Shown piece by piece: positions 9,801 through 17,491 of a DNA stretch of 33,201 nucleotides. Location: assembly GCA_023356605.1 (NCBI GenBank), contig JAKQYE010000041.1:1-33201 (forward strand). The letters are read 5' to 3'. The notes beneath the pieces are model-generated. The model was not told where the DNA came from and did not search any database. It was given only the letters and a program-made list of their open reading frames with translations. Both the position numbers and the translations under genes were made by a program. Numbering within the stretch: the stretch's first letter is position 1; each line of letters starts with the position of its first letter. This DNA is from Trichodesmium sp. MAG_R02. Its GTDB lineage: Bacteria > Cyanobacteriota > Cyanobacteriia > Cyanobacteriales > Microcoleaceae.

Positions 9801-10189
9801 CGCAATTTTTGCCTTACTCCTGGCTGAGACTTTTGACCTATTTGACCACTGGCTATTAGTTTTCCTCCCTGCTTTACCCACTCTTCAATAATTTGTACTT
9901 GAGTTTGAGTTAAAGTTTGAATATTTGGTAAAAAAATCACTTTTACCCCAGATAGGTCATTTACTGTCTTTATTTGTCTTAAATCAATTGGTTCATAACC
10001 AATACCTAGAGCATGTATTCGTCTAGCAATTTGATTCCATTCATCCGTATTTTGGGGGTCTCGAATTATCCCCAATAAAACATTAGCTCTACCAGGTGTT
10101 GGTAACAGTACTATCAAACTTAGTAATGTACCTACCAAACTTGGTATGATCGGCAAAATTTCTTTAGATAAAGCTTTTTGTTGATTCAT
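6878..10189 (-). CDS. GHL10-family (DUF187) glycoside-hydrolase-like secreted protein
   Basis: About 1103 residues from the ATG at 10187-10189 (MNQQKALSKEI). A TTG start ten codons earlier is possible but less likely. A hydrophobic signal or anchor segment (IPSLVGTLLSLIVLLP, ending TPGRA) implies export. Residues about 35-235 form an alpha/beta domain resembling the GATase-like or DUF4350 fold (GKLIASGQIG, VVITSQATYLGWHWG). Residues about 240-480 are a low-complexity linker rich in Asn, Ser and Thr, with an Asn run. Residues about 605-950 are the GHL10 TIM-barrel domain: EIRAVWFDRG, INTVFFETINAG, VHAWIWTFAVG, GIHLDYIRYPF, DIDLLTPMTYALD. The Asp and Tyr of GIHLDYIRYPF lie at the usual catalytic strand end. 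A helical C-terminal tail follows. The family is clear; the substrate, probably an envelope or sheath glycan, is inferred. Confidence 0.9.
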   Translation of the reverse strand: MNQQKALSKEILPIIPSLVGTLLSLIVLLPTPGRANVLLGIIRDPQNTDEWNQIARRIHALGIGYEPIDLRQIKTVNDLSGVKVIFLPNIQTLTQTQVQIIEEWVKQGGKLIASGQIGQKSQPGVRQKLRSLLGSYWAFPLSRPTTPEPKHRCLDLTCKESTSWAPKTDNQSTVAGGILIPAGLNSTTAATWKGSSGSSAVVITSQATYLGWHWGNSESATIDSIWLQAALNRYQGQSQFNAKNNNPLPLENNRLTVSRTNNSNPLKIQPRTTPSPISTKESINPVRVQPRTISSNTGENSNINLTAPTAQNSTVNQDNIWLRSQQKKISAENKTEHLTQVTEGLGSQNSNLGSKTATVTQTETVSEKDSPENLNSETTNTTNNTNNNNNNNRSRSIWQRFQQHREQQNQPSGNVSDQNKIISSSDNPTPQTNNNRGSIWNRTRQETKTTTSSSRRNPITALLRPPAKIQVPISQTDPSSESAAPGLDIRQGNHPISRAQTYAMLEELKNLLGRFESALVAAKSANVEVNLETNDISLVAASSNTAFIAQRNKRISEAQKVIDRARQVIQNFPQQVKAKQYATARNQWLQTRQMLWDNYPTDGKRAGAEIRAVWFDRGTIVNARSERGLAMVFDRLAAAGINTVFFETINAGYTIYPSNVAPKQNPLTISWDPLKAAVKLAHERNMEVHAWIWTFAVGNQAHNRALGQVDSYLGPVISANPGWVMTDKKGRKRHPSDGKVYMDPANPKVRQYLLNIIDEIAGKYEVDGIHLDYIRYPFQNPDRNSSYGYSMTARNQFRQLYGIDPMKISSRDRQNLWKWTEFKIKQVNSFVANTSDFLKKKYPKVILSTAVFPFPRHERFNKIQQDWETWVLNGDIDLLTPMTYALDTNRFQQITQPLANTRVLGSTLITPAVKLLNIPEIVAVDQIQAARDLPTGGYIIFAAERITGGLHEFLRSTQGGGEKDNRKRTSLSAFTETTQVMESAIPYRKPFAAAADRFQTLKREWSFLLENEQLALRGSQLESWRNEAGKLATALEKLADSPDNSNLNNARRSLRKFQLKFKSTMSVHARQNAYQVQTWQNRLAALEMLLNYGERVKLNSKRF

Positions 10190-10747
10190 CACTGTTATAT
10201 TAAATTTATTAACAACCAAACTATTGAAATTTATTAATGATTTTTTAAATTTGTAGTCGTGTAATTTAACTGAGCTTTTCTCAGATTAAAGAATAGGTTA
10301 TAAGCAATGGGATTGCTATTAGGATTTTATTCCTACTCTCAAACTTAGTCACAGTAAATTTAACTTCTGTAGGTCGCCAATCGAATAGATCCCCTATTTG
10401 AGTTGGCGGCTTCTGACTTCAGCTATATATCCATGTCTCTCCATAATTAATTACAATTATTTAGTCTACTCTAGTTTTTCTATTTTGAGTCTAATTGATT
10501 ATAACTATGGATATAATCTCAAAAACTAATTTATTTTCTAGATTTTAAGGCCAATTTTATCTTCCCTTAATCAGTAAAGACTTTGTGACTTATTCTCTCC
10601 ATAGGCTTGAAATCGGTAGGAAGTATACCTACTAACACATATAGTTTTCTTAAGTTAATATGATATCACAAGAAATATCTAATTATGTATAATTGTACCC
10701 AACTTTGTAAGTATTATAGGGAGATATTTACTTGGAATTTAGATTAC

Positions 10748-10790
10748 TGTTGATGATTATAATTATCCTGATTATTTTTAGTATTTATAG
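10748..10790 (+). repeat. 43-bp direct repeat, copy 1
   Basis: This begins TGTTGATGATTATA and ends GTATTTATAG. It aligns without gaps to 11037-11079, with five differences. Confidence 0.8.
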
Positions 10791-11036
10791 GTACAAAAAA
10801 AAATTAGTTAAATCTGAATAGCTTTATGTTTGTTAGTTTTAGCTAATTTATAAAATAATAATTAAAGATTATTGTTAATGGTTTTGTCAGTATTTCCTGG
10901 GCAATGCTGGGCAAATAGGGGTCAGATATCAGCTATCAGTTTCATTATCTTTTAAGGATGAATTAGGGTTGAGATATTTCAAATAATTCAGAAGTTAGAA
11001 GTTAAATTTCTATGTAAAGGAATAACTTATAACTGA

Positions 11037-11079
11037 TGTTGATGATTATAGTTATTATGATTATTTTTGGTATCTATAG
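11037..11079 (+). repeat. 43-bp direct repeat, copy 2
   Basis: Copy of 10748-10790, displaced by 289 bp, in the same orientation and ending GTATCTATAG. Confidence 0.8.
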
Positions 11080-11159
11080 CAGTCCGCGGGCCCTAGGAAG
11101 ATATGTTTTCCTAATGAAAGTATGACACCTAAGCTAATACTCATTAGAATTTAGAATTT

Positions 11160-11235
11160 AGAATTTAGAATTTAGAAGGGCTTTTCCTGAAGGTAAGCAT
11201 ACAATCAATTTGTCCTTTAAATGCACAAAAGCTTA
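11160..11235 (-). repeat. Dispersed intergenic repeat, copy 2
   Basis: Inverted counterpart of 5264-5340. TTTAAATGCACAAAAGCTTA at 11216-11235 is the exact reverse complement of 5264-5283, and the (TTAGAAT) run at the other end matches the CTAAATT run at 5321-5340. Confidence 0.8.
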
Positions 11236-11495
11236 CTCAGCTAGGGGCCTAGACTTACCAGGAAATCGAATATTTTCAGGACTTAGGCAAACTCTTAGAT
11301 AATGCCCTATTTCTAAGGTTTAATGGCCATTAAACCCTACTAGATATGGTGGTTCTGGGTAAGTTCTGATTTTATTGTTTGAATCTATTTGTAACTATAT
11401 ATGGCTTTTCATTCAGCTTAAATATGCATATGTAAGATATTGCTACATTTTAAGAATGTCAGTCTACTTAAAAATTGAGAGAAGCAACATTTATT

Positions 11496-12413
11496 ATGAA
11501 GAAAACTGCGAAAACTACCTTATTCTTCAGTCTTTGTATCTTAGGCTCCACACTTTCTTCATGCCAAATAGTTGGAGGATACCTTTTTGAAAAAGTTGCT
11601 GATTGTGCACTGCTTAATGAATGTCCACAACTAAAAAATGATACTGAAAGACAGCAACCAGAAGAGGTAAGTCCAAAACAAAATGCTGAAAGACTGCATG
11701 TACACCAAAGAAATCAAAAATTTGTTCGAGATAAATTCGATACCGTTGCTGTAAATACCATGGTAAATCAAGGATATGTTTTTTTATCTGGTAAAAGTGG
11801 TAAGCAGTTAACAGGAACAGTTACTAACTCTGAGATTAGGGAAAGAGGAAATTTCGAAAAAAGTGGAGTTGCTGCGTGGATCGACTGGAGCGATGGTCAA
11901 ACTTCCTCAATTTTATTTATGAATAATTCTAGAGTTCTAGTCTGGGAAGAAGGGTTTGAGTACAGGGGTAAATATTACTGGGGAGCCAATGATAATTTAC
12001 TATATGTGAAGATGGATGGGGGTGCTCTATATGAGTTTAGTAAAAGCTACCGATATGCTAAAAGATATCCAGAAAAACCTCGTCAATCATTATCAGAACA
12101 AGCCTTAAGAAATTACTACCAAACTCTAAACAATTATAACTATCAAAGTGCTTGGAATTCTTTATCTTCTAGGCTGCAGTCAGAAGGATATCAGTCCTAC
12201 ATAGATTGGTGGACTCAAGTTAAAAGGATAGAGGTACTAAGTACAAAATTAGTATCAGAAGATAGATTTAATTCTACAGTAGACAGCAGATTACGCTACA
12301 TTACAACATCTGGCAGAGAAATCAATCAAAAGCTTCGCTTTGATTTAGTTTGGGAAAAAGGTTCTGAGGGTTGGCTAATTAATAAAATTGAACGTTTGGC
12401 GTTAATGAATTAG
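11496..12413 (+). CDS. Putative lipoprotein with C-terminal NTF2-like domain
   Basis: 305 residues from the ATG at 11496 (MKKTAKTTLFFSL). A TTG-type start seven codons earlier is possible, but the ATG gives a classical lipoprotein signal: Lys-Lys-Thr, a hydrophobic core, and the lipobox LSSC with Cys at about residue 23. A linker of about 50 residues rich in Glu and Gln follows. A beta-rich middle (about 80-180) contains GYVFLSGKSG, VAAWIDWSDGQ and VLVWEEGFEYRGKYYWG. The C-terminus (about 200-305) has LRNYYQTLNNYNYQSAWNSL, SYIDWWTQVKRI and GWLINKIERL. This is the pattern of the NTF2-like domains often found after kinases or in envelope proteins of cyanobacteria. Function is unknown; it is probably anchored to a membrane facing the periplasm. 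Its only neighbours are repeat-rich gaps and an IS remnant. Confidence 0.82.
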   Translation: MKKTAKTTLFFSLCILGSTLSSCQIVGGYLFEKVADCALLNECPQLKNDTERQQPEEVSPKQNAERLHVHQRNQKFVRDKFDTVAVNTMVNQGYVFLSGKSGKQLTGTVTNSEIRERGNFEKSGVAAWIDWSDGQTSSILFMNNSRVLVWEEGFEYRGKYYWGANDNLLYVKMDGGALYEFSKSYRYAKRYPEKPRQSLSEQALRNYYQTLNNYNYQSAWNSLSSRLQSEGYQSYIDWWTQVKRIEVLSTKLVSEDRFNSTVDSRLRYITTSGREINQKLRFDLVWEKGSEGWLINKIERLALMN

Positions 12414-12519
12414 GCTATGAATTTCTTCAGGTTAAACAGTCCCTAATGTAGTCTATTCCAACTAACATAATTCGAGAGTATTAATCGTGCCAAAAGGTAA
12501 TTCCTGTTGTATTACAACT

Positions 12520-12610
12520 GTTTTCATTTTAGTAGACCACAGTAGGGACGTTCCATGGAACGTCCCTACAAGGTTTTGGTTATGACAATGTGGTTTATCA
12601 ATCTGAAAAG
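12520..12610 (-). mobile_element. MITE-like hairpin element, copy A
   Basis: A 91-bp element with short inverted ends (GTTTTCA and TGAAAAG) and a perfect 28-bp palindrome at 12542-12569. It aligns along its whole length to the reverse complement of 23091-23185, sharing for example GACCACAGTAGGGA and CTACAAGGTTTTGGTTATG. It encodes nothing and probably moves with a transposase supplied elsewhere. It abuts, and may have cut, the IS630 remnant at 12614. Confidence 0.85.
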
Positions 12611-12613
12611 TGA

Positions 12614-13059
12614 TGTAAATACAGTCTTGATTATCTTTAAATCCTGATTCGTCAAAAAAAATACAAGGCTTTCACTTCCAAAATTTTTGATAAAATTTCG
12701 TAGTTTATGATAATATTTTATTCTTTTTCTTCTATTTCTTTATCTATAACAAATTTGTTTTTTTTCTAGTAATTTTTATTCTTTTCAAAGCATAAAATAT
12801 AGCTGGTTGATTAACTCCAATTTTTTTAGCTCTGTCTGCTAATGATCGATTCTTGATTTTGTTTTACATCTTTTTTTAATTCTTTCCAATCTAATTTTCT
12901 TTGACGAAGTTTTACCTTAGTTGCTGACAATTTTGGGCGAGATAACCATCTATATATCGAAGCTCTTCCTCTCCCAAATATATGAGCTGCTTCGGTAATC
13001 ATACCACCATTTTCTACAAAAAATATTACTTTTTGTCTGAAGTCGAAAATGTAAGGCAT
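12614..13059 (-). pseudogene. IS630-family transposase remnant (frameshifted, truncated)
   Basis: The first 77 codons are intact: MPYIFDFRQKVIFFVENGG, then AAHIFGRGRASIYRWLSR, the N-terminal helix-turn-helix typical of cyanobacterial IS630 OrfA. After NQESI the frame is lost, but a neighbouring frame continues with RSLADRAKKIGVNQPAI and YALKRIKI. Further on another frame gives YYHKLRNFIKNFGSESLVFF. After one more shift in a T-run comes DESGF (12639-12653), the second Asp motif of the DDE catalytic domain. The sequence then stops at the MITE-like element; the last third of the transposase is missing. At least two or three frameshifts show it is dead. Confidence 0.88.
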
Positions 13060-13292
13060 GGTTAAAAATAGTTTCTAGTTGACTTAATTTTATTATACTC
13101 AATTTTTGTCTCAATCTTAATCAAAAATACTATGCCACAAAAAAATTGGCGACGAGAATATTTTCCCCTTGCATCCACTAAAAAATTAGTGTGCAGCTAA
13201 ATTTTGCTTAGTTGTTTGTACTTACGAATGACTGTTCATTCAATACATTAATTATAATTCTAGGGTATTTTAGCCCCTAGAGACTTCAAGTA

Positions 13293-16004
13293 TTATTCAA
13301 CCGCTTCATTCACAGGGAAACGGTCAATCAACTGCATAGCGCGATAAGCATTCCGTTGCAAAGCATCAGATAAATAAGGCACATGAGGAATCTGAGATAA
13401 GAAATCTAAAGTCCGACGTAAAATCCGAACAACATCACCCTCATCCAGACTTGTATTTTCCACTAACTCCTGCCATTCGACTCCCAAAGCCCATTGTTCC
13501 ACTAAACCAATCATATCCCTTTCCAACCAAACAGGTAAAGCCACTCGATGCCGACGCTGGACCTGAAATAACTGATGTCGTAAATTGCGTAAACTAGCCA
13601 AAGCCTCCTCTACCTCAATAGACAACTCATAACGAGTCCAACTATCAGGTCTAGTAATCTCTGTCACTAGACCAGCACAAGCAGCAGCTAAATGATGGGG
13701 GTCAAGTCCGTCAAAAGCTCCAGACATCAGCACCAAACCAAGCCACAATTCATTATCGCCCCGAATGGCGGCACAAGCTTGACCAATATCTGTAGGCTCA
13801 ACTCCATGTAGACAGCCAAAATACTGCAAAATTTCAATTAGATTGATAAACTCTTGCCAATGACGTGCCAACTTCTCCTCCAACTCAGTTTGGCGATCAT
13901 CTATTTCTGTCCTCAATATTCCTATCCGTCGCCAACCCTTTATTAAAGTACGAGGGTTCCCCCATTCCTTTACAGGATGTTCCTCAGCTTCTGCTTCCAC
14001 CCTTGCCACTTTCTGCGTTTGTGCTAAAACTTCTGGAGCATCTACTGGTACTGGTACCACTGGAATTTGTTCAGCTAAAGCCAGAGAAGTTTCATCTCCT
14101 TTGTGACATTGCCCCAAGCGAAATTCCATATCTCCAGGCAATTCCATATAGTCCACAGTAACCAAGCGAGGCAAGTCAGCTTTTAAAGCTACTACATCCA
14201 TTGCTCCTACTATATACCATCGATTATCTTTGCCCAAACATAGGGAGTAATGAGACTGACCAGAACCAGGAACTTTTGCTACTAATACCGCTGGAATAGG
14301 TTCTGAAATAGATTTCTTGGCAGTAGGAACGTGCTTTCCTTTCAAACTGACCACAGTTCCCAATACTGCAAAAGACAAAGATAAAGACATTTCTCTAATG
14401 CGAGTTTCCTCTGCCTGCTTTTGCAAAATCTTCAGGAGTCGTTTCTCCTCTTTTGCTTTTTCTCTTAACTTTTCATAACTTGCCAGTAGTTCTTCGAGAT
14501 TAACCCAATCATTTTCTTCATAGATTCCTAGTTTATTTTCTACAGATGTTAATTCCTCTGACTTTTGTTCAATCTCTTTTCGCTCTGGCAGTAGAGATAG
14601 GGTAGACAAATACTGGCCAAAACTGCGTTCTACTAAATCTTTGGCCTCTGGCAAGGTATGAGTTTGTAGTAAATTTAGTACCATACCATAACTAGGAGTA
14701 AACTGGCTCACCAGGGGGTCAGCTCCTGAAGTTGCTAAATAAGCAGCTTCTTTAGCACCCTCAAACCTGGTTTGCACAGTTACAACATAACCTTGAAGAT
14801 CCATGCCCCGCCGTCCTGCCCGACCTGCCATTTGCAGAAATTCTGATGGTCTTAGGAGTCGGTGTCCATCATCTGTGCGTTTTGAGAGACTAGAGATAAC
14901 TGTTGTACGGGCTGGCATATTTATTCCTGCCGCTAAGGTTTCTGTGGCAAATACTACCTTGATTAAGCCTTGCTGGAATAATTCCTCAACTAATCCTTTC
15001 CAGACTGGTAACATTCCGGCATGGTGAGCTGCTATTCCTTTGGTGAGAGGTTCTAACTGTTGAGAGCTGGCTAGCTCTGGGTTGCGGTTGAGAAATTTCT
15101 GAATTAGCTTTTGTAGTTTGGTTGCTTCTGCCTCATTTACTAGGGTAAAATCTCTGACTTGTGCTACTTCTGTTACTGCGCGAGTGCATCCTCTACGGCT
15201 GAATATGAAGTAGATGGCTGGTAACATATCTCGCTCTTTGAGCTGAGACAGTACTATTGATAAAGTTGGTTCTTGTTGTTTATCTCTTTTGTCTCTGCTT
15301 GCTTGTCTACTTTTAGGCTTGAGTTGGGGATTGATTCTTTTTTGATTGCTGTTAAGTAGAGGAAATAAACCTTTATTGTTGGAAAAATTGAATCCCAGAG
15401 GGACTGGTCGGAAATCAGAGTAGATTAATTCGGTAGGTCCATGTACTCTGATAACCCAGTCTGTGAGCTGGTTACTGTTAGCTACTGTAGCGGAGAGGGC
15501 TAATAGTTGAATTTCTGATGGACAGTAAATTATTGATTCTTCCCAGACTGTGCCCCGTTGCCGATCGTTCATGTAGTGACATTCGTCTAGGACTACTGCT
15601 TCTACTTTTTCTAGGGATGTGCCTATTTCTCCAATAGGAGTGCCGTACAGCATATTGCGGAAGATTTCTGTGGTCATTACTAGGACTGGTGCTTCCCGGT
15701 TAACAGATGTATCCCCTGTTACTAACCCTACTTTTTCGGTCCCAAATAGGCGGCGGAAGTCCCGCAATTTTTGGTTTGATAGGGCTTTTAGAGGGGTGGT
15801 GTAGAATACTCGTTGTCCACGACTTAAGGCCCGGTAAATGGCATATTCTCCGACTAGAGTTTTGCCTGAGCCAGTGGGGGCACAAACAACTACTGATTTT
15901 CCAGCGTTTAGGGCCGCGATCGCTTGTTTCTGGAAGTTGTCTAATTCAAATGGAAATAAGGTCTTCAGATCCAGCCCTTGACTGTTCTGGGTTGAGTATG
16001 ACAC
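13293..16004 (-). CDS. Ski2/Mtr4-like superfamily 2 RNA helicase
   Basis: 903 residues starting MSYSTQNSQGLDLKTLF. All helicase motifs are present. The Q-like region is FPFELDNFQKQAI, and Walker A is APTGSGKT (about 42-49). Motif II is DECH (about 140-143) and motif III is SAT (about 171-173). Motif IV is FIFSRRGC, motif V is VVFATETLAAGINMPAR (about 350-366) and motif VI is QMAGRAGRRGMD (about 391-402). A helical insertion and a C-terminal DSHCT-type domain (about 730-895) follow, with an SH3-like beta segment around 560-640. The domain plan is that of exosome-type helicases Ski2 and Mtr4 and their plastid relative ISE2. In cyanobacteria the protein is expected to unwind structured RNA with ATP during RNA maturation or decay. 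A linker of about 50 residues rich in Lys, Arg and Gln (about 220-250) is a local insertion. It is read alone, and no operon partner is evident. Confidence 0.95.
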   Translation of the reverse strand: MSYSTQNSQGLDLKTLFPFELDNFQKQAIAALNAGKSVVVCAPTGSGKTLVGEYAIYRALSRGQRVFYTTPLKALSNQKLRDFRRLFGTEKVGLVTGDTSVNREAPVLVMTTEIFRNMLYGTPIGEIGTSLEKVEAVVLDECHYMNDRQRGTVWEESIIYCPSEIQLLALSATVANSNQLTDWVIRVHGPTELIYSDFRPVPLGFNFSNNKGLFPLLNSNQKRINPQLKPKSRQASRDKRDKQQEPTLSIVLSQLKERDMLPAIYFIFSRRGCTRAVTEVAQVRDFTLVNEAEATKLQKLIQKFLNRNPELASSQQLEPLTKGIAAHHAGMLPVWKGLVEELFQQGLIKVVFATETLAAGINMPARTTVISSLSKRTDDGHRLLRPSEFLQMAGRAGRRGMDLQGYVVTVQTRFEGAKEAAYLATSGADPLVSQFTPSYGMVLNLLQTHTLPEAKDLVERSFGQYLSTLSLLPERKEIEQKSEELTSVENKLGIYEENDWVNLEELLASYEKLREKAKEEKRLLKILQKQAEETRIREMSLSLSFAVLGTVVSLKGKHVPTAKKSISEPIPAVLVAKVPGSGQSHYSLCLGKDNRWYIVGAMDVVALKADLPRLVTVDYMELPGDMEFRLGQCHKGDETSLALAEQIPVVPVPVDAPEVLAQTQKVARVEAEAEEHPVKEWGNPRTLIKGWRRIGILRTEIDDRQTELEEKLARHWQEFINLIEILQYFGCLHGVEPTDIGQACAAIRGDNELWLGLVLMSGAFDGLDPHHLAAACAGLVTEITRPDSWTRYELSIEVEEALASLRNLRHQLFQVQRRHRVALPVWLERDMIGLVEQWALGVEWQELVENTSLDEGDVVRILRRTLDFLSQIPHVPYLSDALQRNAYRAMQLIDRFPVNEAVE

Positions 16005-16657
16005 TAAAATTTATTTTATTGACTTTACAAAGGTTATGTGGTAATAACGTCTAGTTCCTGTTTTTCACCAGGGGATATAGACTTTATGTTTCTATTTTAA
16101 ACTATATTTTTTAAAGCTTTGGGTTTGAGGCCACTAATGCCTTTTTACGGATTACACAAGGTGAAAATTTAATCCCCCTCATACCAATTCTCACAAGTTT
16201 TGCCATACCTGAAAGCTGATAAAAATAACTTTATAGTCATTTTAATTTAGATTGAGACAAGTATTCCTTGCTATAACCAGCGTTTCAGCAGAAAAAGTTT
16301 TCCATCTCTTTTTGAAATGACTATACTTGATAACCTAAGTTACCCAAATATTGAGTATTTGCTCCAACAAATAATATATTAGAAATAGAAAATCCAAGTA
16401 TAGTAAAGTTTATGGCAATTGGTATTACCCCCAGATAAATTACTCATACTTTCTTAACATAAGACTTGACAAAATAAAAAAATTATGTATAGCTAAAAAA
16501 GTATTTTTAAAAGATAGGTAGGAACGTTGTATGTAACCTCCCTAGGGAGGAAAGGGAATTTTACCCACCCCTAACCCCGACCATGGAGAGGTTTGGAAGA
16601 ATTTTCTCTTGATTTTTCCGCAGTGGTCAACCCAGAATACTAACTTTTTGAGCTCCC

Positions 16658-16689
16658 AGGAGCGAAAAATAGATACTTTTTTCGCTCCT
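16658..16689. repeat. Hairpin, 12-bp perfect stem
   Basis: AGGAGCGAAAAA pairs with TTTTTCGCTCCT across a loop of about 8 bases. It ends in a T-rich arm on the plus strand and an A-rich start, so it could terminate transcription in either direction. No gene ends nearby, and it may simply be another dispersed hairpin. Confidence 0.6.
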
Positions 16690-16926
16690 CAAAATGCTTA
16701 AACCTTTATGTGTCAATGCTGTGATATTTAATCAGCAAACCCTATCTATTTCTCATGAGATAGATTTTTGACAACTTCATCCTTCTTCATAAACTTAGAA
16801 TTTTGGGTATTCCTAAAGATGTAAGGATATGAGTTGATACATCTCTTGAATTGTCATAAGGTAGACAACCAAAATCATTACTTGTTTACCACTACCGAAT
16901 TTTTCCTCACACAGAAGTTTCTAAAA

Positions 16927-17010
16927 TTAGGTTTTAGGTGTTAGGTGTTAGGTGTTAGGTTTTAGGGGTTAGGTCTTAGGCATTAGGTTTTAGGTTTTAG
17001 GTTTTAGGTT
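16927..17010. repeat. Heptamer tandem array, third copy
   Basis: Twelve TTAGGNN units with TTAGG at every seventh base from 16927 to 17004, mostly TTAGGTG and TTAGGTT, with single variants TTAGGGG, TTAGGTC and TTAGGCA. It is the same unit as the arrays around the TPR-CHAT gene but has no AAGCTT edge. Confidence 0.95.
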
Positions 17011-17046
17011 AAAAAATTAACAACCAGAAAACAAGTATCAATATGC

Positions 17047-17149
17047 TTATAGATAGGAGCGATCGCTAATTTTAGGTGTACTGAGCAGTTCTGGAATTTG
17101 TGTAATTGATTTCATCGTCTTATCTGCTATAAGACTATGAACATATGTA
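17047..17149 (-). pseudogene. Fragment of a GDSL hydrolase C-terminus
   Basis: Bases 17080-17143 match 17513-17576, the 3' end of the neighbouring hydrolase gene, at 60 of 64 positions. In the same frame they give VHSLIADKTMKSITQIPELL, against VHSLIANEAMKSITQIPELL in the gene. Downstream the frame runs through a HIP1 site to a TAA at 17047. No upstream part survives. It is the stump of a tandem duplicate or a copied 3' end. Confidence 0.85.
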
Positions 17150-17449
17150 TAAAAGTTAAATTTTTGTTGTATTTAGGAATTTCTGCGATAGTAATGGCGA
17201 CTGGTATAAATATATAGCTCCAGGAGCGATCGCCTTCTTTATATATCAGCAGGGACTAACCTTAAAGATAACACTATATGTCATCGGCTTTGTTCCATGA
17301 AAGAGCTAGAAGCATTATAAAATAAAGATTTATCAATAAATATTATTAATGTTAAAATCTTGTAACGCAAGGCTCCCAGGACATTTATACAACAAAACCC
17401 CTACCCTCTACTCTCTCTTTTCAGGAGATACCTAATAGACATCTATGAA

Positions 17450-17485
17450 GAAACCGGGTTTCTGGGTTTGTCGGCGTAAGTCCTG
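17450..17485 (+). repeat. Half copy of the AGGACTTACGCA hairpin element
   Basis: GAAACCGGGTTTCT followed by GGCGTAAGTCCTG matches the right half of the element at 18835-18936. It ends 7 bp from the 3' end of the GDSL hydrolase gene, so its GAAACCnGGTTTC hairpin might act in 3'-end formation. Confidence 0.75.
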
Positions 17486-17491
17486 TTTTCC

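Larger units (their letters stand above)
10190..11495. other. Long AT-rich intergenic region with duplicated segments
   Basis: The region lies between two divergently read genes (6878-10189 minus, 11496 plus) and should hold both promoters, although I cannot fix one by eye. It carries a 43-bp direct repeat (10748-10790 and 11037-11079, five mismatches), an inverted pair GTCGCCAA/TTGGCGGC around 10373-10414, a short TTAGAAT heptamer run near 11146-11177, and dispersed repeat copy 2 (11160-11235). One end of the AGGACTTA hairpin element appears near 11279. I see no credible gene. Confidence 0.6.
16005..17491. other. 1.5-kb intergenic region full of repeats and gene debris
   Basis: No intact gene is seen. 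From left to right it holds a degenerate copy of the MITE palindrome (16518-16545, GTAGGAACGTTG then CCTCCCTAG), a 12-bp perfect hairpin (16658-16689), a 12-unit heptamer array (16927-17010), a fragment of a GDSL hydrolase 3' end (17047-17149), two HIP1 octamers (near 17058 and 17225), and half of the AGGACTTACGCA element (17450-17485). Confidence 0.7.

Noticed and set aside
11375-11590. A 71-codon frame overlapping the lipoprotein start
   Set aside because: It is out of frame with the lipoprotein gene, which has a clear signal peptide; composition is not protein-like.
12462-12527. A 21-codon minus-strand frame starting MKTVVIQQELPFG
   Set aside because: Its ATG lies in the edge of the MITE, it has no ribosome binding site, and it matches no known peptide precursor; probably chance.
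13865-16054. Several 60-115-codon frames opposite the helicase
   Set aside because: All lie antisense to a gene with complete helicase motifs and carry no domain of their own.
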